From NCBI RefSeq assembly GCF_902859825.1, contig NZ_CADIKB010000044.1:1-42118 (forward strand): DNA of 42,118 bases, written 5' to 3'. The notes beneath the pieces are model-generated. The model did no database searches and was not told where the DNA came from. It saw only the letters and a program-made list of their open reading frames with translations. The DNA is from Paraburkholderia phenoliruptrix. Lineage in GTDB: Bacteria > Pseudomonadota > Gammaproteobacteria > Burkholderiales > Burkholderiaceae. Below, piece by piece: positions 1 through 7,336 of this stretch; positions within the stretch are counted from its first letter, which is position 1; each line of letters opens with the position of its first letter. Both the position numbers and the translations under genes were made by a program.

Positions 1-66
1 CAGAAACTGGCTCCATGTTCGAGGGAAATCTTCACCGGCAGTCGGGGTATGCTTGAGTTCGCTCAC
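1..66 (-). CDS. IS1595-type transposase, N-terminus only (runs off the window)
   Basis: A reading frame on the minus strand begins with a GTG at 64-66 and leaves the window after 22 codons. Its start reads VSELKHTPTAGEDFPRTWSQ. It resembles the opening of IS1595/ISXO2-family transposases, which typically begin with a basic stretch, a G-x-D/E-[YF]-P-R motif and then a WF..E..C..YL segment; that last segment lies outside the window. The family call rests only on this short N-terminal pattern recalled from known members. No good Shine-Dalgarno precedes the GTG. The rest of the element and its other end would lie to the left of the window. Confidence 0.4.
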   Translation of the reverse strand, partial: MSELKHTPTAGEDFPRTWSQFL

Positions 67-168
67 TACCCGATCATGGCGCAAGTGGAGCTAAATGGAT
101 AGCCCATACATATATACAGTACAGCTGCGTGACATCGTCATCTCAACTTAACTGCTGCCATTGCCTTC

Positions 169-777
169 TTAGGACCCCAAGTGGGGTGTGTCGATAAGCG
201 GCAACAAGAAATGCGGGCAACCTTCCAGTGCGGGGTCGTAGGAAAGCAGCAGGTACGCTTGCGTGATATATGAGCACGCGATTCCGGCAGCACCTTCCAT
301 GAACGCCGCGACCTGAGCAGCGGACAGTTCGGTTTCGTCGCAATGAACAACGACCACGTATCCGCCCGGGTACGGAGCACCCTTTAACTTCGGAAAACGC
401 TTGTCCTTGTTTTGGATGAGGTCAGTCAAAGCCGTAAGAAATTCTTTTCCGGTCCAGGAAGCCTAGTTGTAGCGGTCCCCCTTTTTGAACGCTGCGATGG
501 CCTTCCCATTGACTAGCTCTGTCACTTCAATCGCTATGCGTTTGCCGGACGCATTTCGTGCTTCGCAGTCAGGCGGGTCTTCGCCGCGCCCTCTGGAGGC
601 GATGTCGGTGAATGGAGCGGTACCCGCGTGCGCAAGGGCTTCCTGCAGGGATTGCACCACGCCCAATTCCTCGAGGTCTCTGTCGGGGGGCCAGCTAAAG
701 AAGTTCGCGTACCCTCTATCCTTCTTACGCGCTTCCCGCATCAGGGCAAGAATCTCGCGCTCATCTTCCGGCGTCAT
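169..777 (-). pseudogene. small nuclease-like protein interrupted by an in-frame amber codon
   Basis: Two stretches, 463-777 (104 codons) and 169-462, lie in one frame and are separated only by a TAG at 463-465. After the stop the frame continues A-S-W-T-G-K-E-F-L without a shift, so this looks like one gene of about 200 codons with a nonsense change. Residues 69-86 read P-P-D-C, then 12 residues, then A-I-E-V-T. This resembles the PD-(D/E)xK nuclease core (Asp70, Glu84), although the lysine position is Thr. The distal half has a strand-like V-V-V-V-H-C-D-E segment. The start lies 21 bp after the stop of the HEPN gene at 799-1755, so the two are probably co-transcribed. I do not recognise a named family. 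A functional suppressed stop or a sequencing error is possible. Confidence 0.5.
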
Positions 778-798
778 TTGGTCCTCGGCTTGTTCAAT

Positions 799-1755
799 TC
801 AGGCAAGTTCGTCTGCGCTTTGTTGGCCTAGTGGTGGCAAAGGGATTGTCATTCGCGCGTCCACAGCCAATGAAACTTCCGTAGCGAAGCTGACGCAGAA
901 ACGCGCGTTCTCTGCGGTATGAAACTCTGCCGGAACCATCAATTGCTTTTGGTAGCTTGCATCGCCTCGAAAGACCCAAACCGGCGGGGCCAAGACTTCG
1001 AACCTCGAAGCATGCTTTACGTCTACTGGCAGCGCCAACATCAGTGCGGCCCTGTTCGACTCTTTCACCAGTCCCGTAATGTATCGAGACAAATCGTCCA
1101 CTACCTCAGCGCCAAGGGTGGCCTTGAGTCGGGTGGACATCAAAGATGGGTGCAAGGCTCCCGAGGGATTAAGGCTTGTCATGACAGAGGCGGAAGCGAG
1201 CTCTACCACTTCTGCGCTCAGACCCATCGCTTCCGTGAAATTTTCATCCGTCAGCGCTTCGTTTGCCGCCTTCAGTCTGTCGCGAATTGCCGCGTCAGCA
1301 AGGAGGTCTGCCAAGGAAATGCTTTCGAATGACGTGCCGAAAAACCGCGGAGTCGCTTCGTCAAAAAAATGACTCACGTAGCTCACCAGGCGCCCGGCAT
1401 CCAAGCGTTCAGGGCTTAGACCGTAATGCTTGAAGTTAACCCTCGCCTTGTTCAATTCAAGCAGTTTTCCTCGGAGTGGAACCTTCAGTTGCTCGATACC
1501 GTCGGCCGCTGCGTCGATGTAGTCCATCGCCTTAATAAACTCGTCCGGCACCTTCTGACCAGCGGCATGACGTTCCTTCATCACGGCCCTCAGAAACAAC
1601 TCAACTGCATCTTGCGCGATTGAGACCGCCAGCCCATGGCCCATCGGCGTTCCACGCGCAAGGTAGCGTTCCGCTTCAGAGAAAAGTTGTTTGCAAAGCA
1701 CGACCTGTCGAATTTCCAACGTGGCTCCAAAGGCGCTTTGAGTGGACGGACGCAA
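799..1755 (-). CDS. HEPN-motif protein (candidate RNase-type effector)
   Basis: A 318-residue ORF with no close family I can name. The N-terminal 115 residues look like a HEPN helical bundle: a long helix with A-V-E-L-F-L-R-A-V (50-58), then L-L-E-L-N-K-A-R-V-N-F-K-H at 98-110. R105-x4-H110 fits the Rx4-6H active-site motif of HEPN ribonucleases, and the N-x-x-R-x-x-F-K-H-x-G form is common in HEPN proteins of defence and toxin-antitoxin loci. The remaining 200 residues are mixed alpha/beta without a motif I recognise. The start is uncertain: TTG at 1755 gives the longest frame, but TTG at 1719 or GTG at 1698 would also preserve the HEPN domain. It is followed 21 bp later by the amber-interrupted nuclease-like gene, suggesting a two-gene unit. 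RNA cleavage is inferred from the motif only. Confidence 0.6.
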   Translation of the reverse strand: MRPSTQSAFGATLEIRQVVLCKQLFSEAERYLARGTPMGHGLAVSIAQDAVELFLRAVMKERHAAGQKVPDEFIKAMDYIDAAADGIEQLKVPLRGKLLELNKARVNFKHYGLSPERLDAGRLVSYVSHFFDEATPRFFGTSFESISLADLLADAAIRDRLKAANEALTDENFTEAMGLSAEVVELASASVMTSLNPSGALHPSLMSTRLKATLGAEVVDDLSRYITGLVKESNRAALMLALPVDVKHASRFEVLAPPVWVFRGDASYQKQLMVPAEFHTAENARFCVSFATEVSLAVDARMTIPLPPLGQQSADELA

Positions 1756-1961
1756 TCTGGGCCGGTTTCACCTGCCGTTGGCGGTCAGCGCTACCGAGGT
1801 GGAGGCGCTGCTGATGCGTTGTTTGAATGCCCCTTATACCCGATGTCGCCCTGCTCGTGAAATGGGATGTAAGGACACGCAAACGCTTCAGCTGACTGTG
1901 CAGGCCGCCCCCCCCTTACCGTGCCGTCTATCGTTGCCTACACGCAGCACAATGTATCTAC

Positions 1962-1992
1962 ATGTACACATAAATCGCACCTTGATGTACAC
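1962..1992. promoter_or_regulatory. direct repeats, candidate operator of the HTH gene
   Basis: The octamer ATGTACAC occurs at 1962-1969 and again at 1985-1992, 23 bp apart, each containing the near-palindrome TGTACA. A related GTGTGCAT lies at 1999-2006. They sit 34-64 bp before the start of the XRE-type gene at 2026, in an AT-richer patch. This placement suits autoregulation by that protein, but this is inference. Confidence 0.35.
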
Positions 1993-2025
1993 TTTCAGTG
2001 TGCATTTTGTATCTTAGTAGTGAAT

Positions 2026-2361
2026 ATGACGAAACAGCTTCCACCTGTCACAGACCCGAGCTTCCGCGCAGCATTGAGAGCTGCGCGGGAAAACATGCGT
2101 TTTTCATATCGTGAACTTGCGCGACGCGCCGGCATTCACGCGGTGATGCCCTCACGATATGAAAATGCGAATAGCGCGGACGCGACTCTGCCAAGTTTCG
2201 CTACGTGGGAGAGACTCAACGCGGCACTGTTCCCAGCTGACGCTGAGGCGGCGGAGCCAACCACGTCGCCGGACGGGGTGCGCCTGAAGGACGCCTCCGT
2301 GGAGGAAATCGTCGCCGAACTGAAGCGTCGCGGCGCCGAGTCGGTCGCAATCAACTGGTAA
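2026..2361 (+). CDS. XRE-type helix-turn-helix regulator
   Basis: A 111-residue protein. Residues 11-65 have the Cro/CI-type HTH pattern: F-R-A-A-L-R-A-A-R-E-N-M-R-F-S-Y-R-E-L-A (helices 1-2), R-R-A-G-I-H-A-V-M-P-S-R-Y-E-N (recognition helix and following turn), then L-P-S-F-A-T-W-E-R-L-N-A-A-L-F. The C-terminal 40 residues form a short acidic tail. The ATG at 2026 is preferred because the HTH begins 10 residues later, although the frame is open back to 1921 and a GTG lies at 2020; no strong Shine-Dalgarno is visible. The next gene begins 18 bp after the stop, so the two probably form an operon. Role: DNA-binding autoregulator, perhaps the antitoxin-like half of the pair (inference). Confidence 0.75.
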   Translation: MTKQLPPVTDPSFRAALRAARENMRFSYRELARRAGIHAVMPSRYENANSADATLPSFATWERLNAALFPADAEAAEPTTSPDGVRLKDASVEEIVAELKRRGAESVAINW

Positions 2362-2379
2362 CCGCGAGGAGATAGCGAG

Positions 2380-2865
2380 ATGAATAGCTTTGAGAACCTT
2401 AGTTCCGAGGACCGAAAACGCATGTCATATCTTAAATCTCGCGATGACTGCATAGAGTTTGCGAAGAATGTCCGCAACAAATACCCGCATCTCGTGCCTG
2501 CGGCACGTCAACGGTCGGTTGAAGTGAGGGTGAACGCCATGAATCTCGACTCAGCATTGCGTCGCGACATCTGGAGCGTCGTCTACGCTCAGGAAGAGGC
2601 AATTTTCGTGAAGCACGGCAAACGTCTGCGCGCCGGCAATACGCTCAAGGCCATCACCAATCGAGGCGAGCTGGGTGCTGTTGCGTACGTGGTGATGCAA
2701 CCTGGAAGTGAGAGCTTTGAGCTTTTGCATTCTCTGGGATTGGGCGACTACACCTTCGAGGCAGTGGTGTTGCGACATCAAGAGCATTTCTCTTCTGACG
2801 TTGTGGAGGCAGCTCGACGCAAGCTTGATGGTCGACAAGGCTCGGATGCGGCAGGCATCACGTGA
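2380..2865 (+). CDS. hypothetical protein paired with the HTH regulator
   Basis: A 161-residue protein I do not recognise. A GAGGAG Shine-Dalgarno lies 8 nt before the ATG. The N-terminal half is predicted helical and rich in Arg/Lys/Asp/Glu (S-E-D-R-K-R-M-S-Y-L-K-S-R-D-D). The middle contains R-G-E-L-G-A-V-A-Y-V-V-M (about 95-106), which looks like a beta strand, and then F-E-L-L-H-S-L-G-L-G-D-Y-T-F-E-A-V-V-L-R. There is no signal peptide or membrane segment. It directly follows the small XRE-type gene and is probably co-transcribed with it. A regulator-plus-partner arrangement is compatible with a toxin-antitoxin module, but no toxin motif is visible, so function is unknown. Confidence 0.6.
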   Translation: MNSFENLSSEDRKRMSYLKSRDDCIEFAKNVRNKYPHLVPAARQRSVEVRVNAMNLDSALRRDIWSVVYAQEEAIFVKHGKRLRAGNTLKAITNRGELGAVAYVVMQPGSESFELLHSLGLGDYTFEAVVLRHQEHFSSDVVEAARRKLDGRQGSDAAGIT

Positions 2866-3360
2866 CCAGTCTCGACGGCGGCGTCGTGATTCTCAACACC
2901 GTCTCGTGGACAGCCATCCTCTTCAGGACCCCATGAACTCATCGTGCACTTGGTGCAGTGGACCTTTCGGGCTCTTCGTTTTGCTCTGGAAGCCGCGAAC
3001 TGCTGATTCTGGCTTCGAAGGGCTCGAAGTTCATGCACCGGTCCATATATATTGTCCGGCGTAGCGCGGTGACGCATTACGGATTGCATTGGGACATCCG
3101 TCAGCGCGCCGTGACGACAATCGCCTACTCGGGAAAATGCCTATAACCGTGCATTTTTGAGGGCGCGAACATTCTGCATTCGCAGACAGCGGCATTTTGC
3201 TGATTTCTTGTTATACAGGTTGAGGTCGACACGCTCGAAATTGAGACCCCGCGGTTGCGTCTCAAATAGTTGAACATTGATGATTCTCCTCAATGTGACG
3301 TACGTCTTGTCGACAAACTGAAGCGTTGTAGCAGGAAGTGCTAAGCTGGCAATATGATAC
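2866..3360. other. gene-free interval upstream of the SIR2/metallopeptidase operon
   Basis: No convincing coding region is seen on either strand; short frames here lack ribosome-binding sites and homology. The right end carries inverted repeats listed separately. The interval probably separates two accessory modules and holds the promoter of the operon starting near 3361. Confidence 0.5.
3241..3316. promoter_or_regulatory. hairpin plus two abutting 10-bp palindromes
   Basis: Three perfect inverted repeats lie within 76 bp, 45-120 bp before the operon. TTGAGAC at 3241-3247 pairs with GTCTCAA at 3259-3265. GACGTACGTC at 3297-3306 and TTGTCGACAA at 3307-3316 are each full 10-bp palindromes and touch without a spacer. 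A TATGAT at 3353-3358 could be a -10 element, but no well-spaced -35 was found. Paired palindromes of this kind are typical operators; no dedicated regulator gene is adjacent except the XRE-type gene 1.3 kb upstream. Confidence 0.45.
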
Positions 3361-3651
3361 TTGCGTATCCGCTCTGTTTTCGATAGCATAGCCAACCGGG
3401 CAACCGAACCCATTGATTTACTTGATAAATCAACCTATAAAGCCATGTTCCGACCAGACGACCTGATGACAGTGCTCGAGCTCGAGTGCGCCCTTGGTGG
3501 GCGGCGCTACGGGCATTTCGACCACGACGCAGCAAATATTACTGGCCCCAACGAGCCTAGCGCTCGCGGTGGTGCGGTTTTGCGCGTCGGGCTCGTCGGC
3601 ATCGGTGAGAATCTCGATAAGAAAAGCGGCGAATATCTGTCGACCTACTAA
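3361..3651 (+). CDS. probable 5' part of the metallopeptidase-like gene, cut off by an ochre codon
   Basis: A 96-codon frame ending in TAA at 3649-3651. The next frame (3661-5562) is in the same phase, only 3 codons later, and the residues after the stop (A-E-V-V-L-A-K-L-A-G-E-Q-V-F-L-L-L) read like an uninterrupted helix-strand continuation of K-K-S-G-E-Y-L-S-T-Y. The simplest reading is one gene with a nonsense change, for example a CAA to TAA change. The alternative is two genes: a GAGG sits just before GTG 3661 and TTG 3664, so separate initiation is possible. The first codon is TTG at 3361; ATG at 3445 is the first in-frame Met. No domain is recognised. Confidence 0.4.
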   Translation: MRIRSVFDSIANRATEPIDLLDKSTYKAMFRPDDLMTVLELECALGGRRYGHFDHDAANITGPNEPSARGGAVLRVGLVGIGENLDKKSGEYLSTY

Positions 3652-3660
3652 GCCGAGGTA

Positions 3661-5562
3661 GTGTTGGCAAAGCTTGCTGGGGAGCAGGTTTTCCTGCTCC
3701 TGAACAGGTCGTCTGACCTTCGCGACCACGAAATCAACGTCGTACCAAGTGTCGATAGCGCTCTACAGGCGTGGAACTCGACAACGCGCATCAGCCCAAT
3801 TTTTCCCATCGACAACGCGACCTTCCCATCAACGGAGGACGGCTCGCGATGGTACGTGTTCTTTATCGGCCCGGTCGACATAGGTACGCTCGACCTTGAG
3901 GGCGTTCGCGCGTTCGCGAGCTATGGGGTGCATAACCTTGTCATCGCAACCGACGTCGATGAAGATTTGGCTGTGGCCACGCTTATTCACAAGATGCCTG
4001 AAGTTCCGTGGGAGGCTTGGACTGTCTGCGGCACGCGCATCATCGATGTCGCCTTCAGCCCATTGCTGACTACAGCGAAGCCCTCCGCAAATCTTAATGT
4101 GACCTCTCGGCTGTCGCTGCCTCCCCAACTGAAAAGCGCCTCGGAAGAATATCGGACTTTAATTGCGGTAACACGTGCGAAGTGCGAGAAATATCTGCCC
4201 GAGTTCGTCCCTGACATCGACGACTTCGACGAGGTATTCCAGCGGACGCTAAGAAACTCGAATCAAAACGCTGTAGAGAAGCTTGCATGGCTCGCCAACA
4301 TCAACGCTGCGCTCTCACGGTTTTCATCGCAGACCTTTGCTGGAACGTCGCCCATCCGAGAGACCGAGTGCCACTTCTGGACTCATTCGCTGCTTGGGAT
4401 TGGTACGGCATCGCAAGCGCTAACGAATATCCGGCGCCATCACGATAATGCGCTTCGGGCTTCGCGACTTGCAGAAAAAGTGGCCGGCTTGGTCGACCTT
4501 CCTGCTGGGCCGAAGAATCTCACGCAGTTGGGGTTTACGGACGCCGCATGGCGCAAGCACATCTTGAGTGAGGTGACACTAGCTCCAGAAGATGCGCCGC
4601 AAAAGTTTCTGAAGCTGATTGCATATTTTAGTGGTCGCGATGGATACAAAAGCACGCCTTTCACGCTAAGTGCCCCGCTTGAACTCATTACGGGCTGCAA
4701 CACGTTCGCGTGGACACCCCTAACACTCACGCATGAGCTGTCGCACACCATCACTTCCCAACTCATTGGCGTTCTGCTCAAAGGTGCGTTCGGTCCGAAT
4801 AATCGGAGTCAGCTGGAGCACCTTGCGCGGCTAGTTAGTCCGGGGGAAGCCTACGCGCCTCGCAACGCGCTGGAACAGGCCCAGAAGACCCTCATCACCG
4901 CATATATTTTTCTTGACCGCGAAAACCTAAGCGGCGGGGAACGGAAGCCATCAATCGTTCAGCCAGAGGACGTGTCGCCGCTCATTCATAGGTACAGGGA
5001 TGAGATGTCTGAGCTGGTGACGCACCTGCTCGATTTCCAGTATTTCTATGGGCGCGATGCACAGCTGTATATGACGTCGTTGTGGGAAAGCTGGGATGTT
5101 ATCCCCAACATCCAAAGCCGTATTGACGAGTACCTGATTCGGACGCTGGTCGCCGTGCTGTCGGCAAATCAGCACGTTGCGAAACCCGTCCAAGCGACGT
5201 ATGACATCGTTCTCGCGCAGCTCGAAGCACTCGCATCGCGTGCGACCGGAAGCCATTACATCGCTTCGGCACATGAGCGCCTGAAACAGGCGCCCACAGT
5301 TTTCTTGGACCGGATGCAGCGTCGCATTCATATCGTAAAGCTTGTACTCGCATTCTTCTACGACCCGTCTACAGCGGCGAATATCGCTAGGGAAGCTCCA
5401 ACGGCTGGAGGCGAATACGCCACATTGCGCGGTGATGAACTCGGCAATCAGCAGATACGGAATCCGCTCAAGTTTCTTGCCAATTTCGCGAGTGACCAGC
5501 AACCTAACACTCGGAAATCGCTATGGATACTGCATAAGCTCGCATTTGCGGAGGCACAGTGA
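3661..5562 (+). CDS. HELSH metallopeptidase-like protein of a candidate defence operon
   Basis: A 633-residue soluble protein. H358-E-L-S-H362 within L-T-L-T-H-E-L-S-H-T-I is an HExxH zinc-peptidase motif in a helix-like context. The third ligand could be E448 or E451 in R-D-E-M-S-E-L-V-T-H-L-L-D-F, but this is not certain. The first 150 residues are alpha/beta with strand-like segments (W-Y-V-F-F-I-G-P-V-D, H-N-L-V-I-A-T-D-V-D) and may be a separate sensor or nucleotide-binding-like domain; the region between is mostly helical. There is no signal peptide, so it acts in the cytoplasm. Its TGA overlaps the GTG of the next gene (GTGA at 5559-5562), implying translational coupling. The start (GTG 3661 or TTG 3664) is doubtful because the gene may really begin near 3361. 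Peptidase activity is inferred from the motif only; I know no named family. Confidence 0.6.
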   Translation: MLAKLAGEQVFLLLNRSSDLRDHEINVVPSVDSALQAWNSTTRISPIFPIDNATFPSTEDGSRWYVFFIGPVDIGTLDLEGVRAFASYGVHNLVIATDVDEDLAVATLIHKMPEVPWEAWTVCGTRIIDVAFSPLLTTAKPSANLNVTSRLSLPPQLKSASEEYRTLIAVTRAKCEKYLPEFVPDIDDFDEVFQRTLRNSNQNAVEKLAWLANINAALSRFSSQTFAGTSPIRETECHFWTHSLLGIGTASQALTNIRRHHDNALRASRLAEKVAGLVDLPAGPKNLTQLGFTDAAWRKHILSEVTLAPEDAPQKFLKLIAYFSGRDGYKSTPFTLSAPLELITGCNTFAWTPLTLTHELSHTITSQLIGVLLKGAFGPNNRSQLEHLARLVSPGEAYAPRNALEQAQKTLITAYIFLDRENLSGGERKPSIVQPEDVSPLIHRYRDEMSELVTHLLDFQYFYGRDAQLYMTSLWESWDVIPNIQSRIDEYLIRTLVAVLSANQHVAKPVQATYDIVLAQLEALASRATGSHYIASAHERLKQAPTVFLDRMQRRIHIVKLVLAFFYDPSTAANIAREAPTAGGEYATLRGDELGNQQIRNPLKFLANFASDQQPNTRKSLWILHKLAFAEAQ

Positions 5563-6257
5563 GCTCACCGGCGCCGAAGGCAAATTATTCCGGTCAACTT
5601 CTCCGGCTGCGAAATGAAGAGAAGTTTCCCGTTGTCGCGCGACGCCTGGAGAATGTGATTCCGGTCGGTGTGACATCAGCGCGTGGTTGGCATGTATTCG
5701 AATGGACAACTGACTTCGACGCTGGCGTCGAAACTAGGCGAGCGACCGAAGACGGAGAGTATTTCACCTACTGGTTACTGGTCCGCGAGGTCGAAGACCG
5801 TTTCCTGCTTGCGTCGACGCATGCAGACATCGTCCAGCAATTCATCATCCGCAATCGACTGGCCAAGGCTGTCGAAAAGCCTCTCGTTGACGTGGCAGCG
5901 TTGGTGAAGCAGACAATCTTTCCCGCGGACGGCGAGGTTGACAATTCAGCGACACCTTACCGACTGGGGGCACTGTATGCAGCTGTGGATGGCTTCGGCC
6001 GGTCGGTCAGGACCGTGTCGCTCTTTGGCGACGACCTTGGCGGCGCGACGATGGTGCGCACCATGCTGGAATACCTGAATCCTTTTCGGGTTACGCTGCG
6101 AGACATTCGAAATGACCAGGAAGTGCTCAGCATCAGCACCCAGGGCGAGATGAACTTCTATTACCGGGGCGCCGGGTCACTTGACTCCGTAGACAAAGCA
6201 CTCGCTCACATTCGTCGCGGCAATTACATCCACTGGCGCCTGAAACATAATGGATGA
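5559..6257 (+). CDS. hypothetical protein, second gene of the SIR2 operon
   Basis: A 232-residue protein starting at a GTG that overlaps the previous stop by 4 nt and ending 8 nt inside the SIR2 gene, so it is translationally coupled on both sides. It has no signal peptide or membrane helix. Predicted strands alternate with short helices: G-W-H-V-F-E-W, Y-F-T-Y-W-L-L-V, R-F-L-L-A-S-T-H, then L-G-A-L-Y-A-A-V-D-G-F-G-R and M-N-F-Y-Y-R-G-A-G-S. I recognise no family. Its position between the metallopeptidase-like and SIR2-like proteins suggests an adaptor, a sensor or a substrate of the peptidase; this is inference. Confidence 0.6.
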   Translation: MSSPAPKANYSGQLLRLRNEEKFPVVARRLENVIPVGVTSARGWHVFEWTTDFDAGVETRRATEDGEYFTYWLLVREVEDRFLLASTHADIVQQFIIRNRLAKAVEKPLVDVAALVKQTIFPADGEVDNSATPYRLGALYAAVDGFGRSVRTVSLFGDDLGGATMVRTMLEYLNPFRVTLRDIRNDQEVLSISTQGEMNFYYRGAGSLDSVDKALAHIRRGNYIHWRLKHNG

Positions 6258-7185
6258 TTACAGCCTTAATGACACGTGGAAGGAAAGTAGCAAGGTTATT
6301 GATTACCTCGCCAGGAGAGCGGTCGACAACCAACTCATTCTCGTTCTAGGAGCAGGAGCCTCAATGGGTTGCGGTCTACCCTCTTGGGGAGCCTTAGTGG
6401 CCGCGGCTCATCAATTTGCCGATGAGAAAATGCCAGAAGGCGCGGACGCAGCGCAGGCCGCAGAAAATCTGGCGTCCAAGCTCCCGGGCGGTGCCGAAGA
6501 ATTTGCGAAGCTTGTTGGGCGCGCACTTTACTCCGTGAAGAGTCTCACTACGGGCGCCTACGAGGCGTTCAACGAAAATCTGCTGCTTGAAAACGAGTTA
6601 CTTTCCGCAATAAGCGCGCTCGTAATGCTGTCCTGCAGACGGGGGCACGGTACCGTAATCACGTATAACTTCGATGACCTTCTGGAAACCTACCTTGCTG
6701 AACGAGGCTTATTTGCGTATCCGCATATCGAGCAACCCAGCTGGTTTCTGAACGAAGATGTCTCCATCCTGCATCCTCACGGTTTTGCATCTCGACGGCC
6801 AGACGTGTTTCCGTCGAGTAAGACGATTACTTTCACTGCACTGGATTTCGACCGACAAACCGGGCAGCAATCCAATCCATGGCGAGCTAAATTGCTGGGA
6901 CTGCTGCAAAGCTCAACGCCGCTGTTCATAGGCCTATCGGGGCAAGACCAGAACCTGCGCAGCGTCCTCGCGGATGTCCAACAGACTCACGTATCGCTGA
7001 GCGCCGGCCATCCATTCTGGGGCGTGCGTATATGCACCGACAATGATGCTCACATATCGATTTGGGAAAATCGTGCAGTCTGGTGCGAGCGAGTCGCGGA
7101 CTTCAAAGAGATACCCAAGCTGCTCATGGCCATCTGCAAGAGGTCGGCGGAGCTGATGACAAAGTCGAAGCTCGGTATAAAGTAG
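6250..7185 (+). CDS. SIR2-like NAD-binding protein (candidate NADase effector)
   Basis: A 311-residue protein with the signatures of SIR2-like domains used in anti-phage systems. L-V-L-G-A-G-A-S-M-G-C-G-L-P-S-W (31-46) is the Rossmann glycine motif. V-I-T-Y-N-F-D-D-L-L-E (136-146) carries the conserved Asn140. L-H-P-H-G (174-178) supplies the likely catalytic His177. F-I-G-L-S-G-Q-D (226-233) is the distal NAD-site loop. The cysteine pairs of the zinc module in classical deacetylase sirtuins are absent, as in Thoeris ThsA and other defence SIR2 proteins that hydrolyse NAD. The ATG overlaps the preceding gene by 8 nt (ATGGATGA). No transmembrane segment is seen. Likely role: depletion of NAD+ on infection, controlled by its operon partners (inference from family). 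Confidence 0.8.
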   Translation: MDDYSLNDTWKESSKVIDYLARRAVDNQLILVLGAGASMGCGLPSWGALVAAAHQFADEKMPEGADAAQAAENLASKLPGGAEEFAKLVGRALYSVKSLTTGAYEAFNENLLLENELLSAISALVMLSCRRGHGTVITYNFDDLLETYLAERGLFAYPHIEQPSWFLNEDVSILHPHGFASRRPDVFPSSKTITFTALDFDRQTGQQSNPWRAKLLGLLQSSTPLFIGLSGQDQNLRSVLADVQQTHVSLSAGHPFWGVRICTDNDAHISIWENRAVWCERVADFKEIPKLLMAICKRSAELMTKSKLGIK

Positions 7186-7188
7186 AAG

Positions 7189-7229
7189 GTCCGCTTAGCC
7201 ACAAAGCATTTCCGGTTTGGAAAGCGGAC
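7189..7229 (+). repeat. inverted repeat between the SIR2 and HEPN genes
   Basis: GTCCGCTT at 7189-7196 pairs with AAGCGGAC at 7222-7229, with a smaller TTTCC/GGAAA pairing inside. It begins 3 bp after the SIR2 stop codon. There is no T-tract, so it is a weak terminator candidate; it could be an mRNA processing or stability element. Confidence 0.3.
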
Positions 7230-7336
7230 AGGAAACCTTTGCAGCTTTCTCAGGCCTTTGCCGCCAGCATATCGTTTAAGGAACCAGCCTGCAGCGACCT
7301 TAGACCGAGCATCTCACGGAAAGAAAAATTACGCAC

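Noticed and set aside
104..122. LexA-like box (CTGTATATATGTATGG on the minus strand)
   Set aside because: The left half matches CTGT but the right half is ATGG rather than ACAG, and the gene downstream is a transposase, so an SOS site is unlikely.
1742..2017. Plus-strand frame with L-G-R-F-H-L-P-L-A-V-S-A
   Set aside because: Overlaps the 5' end of the HEPN gene and the operator region, has no ribosome site and the later part is not protein-like.
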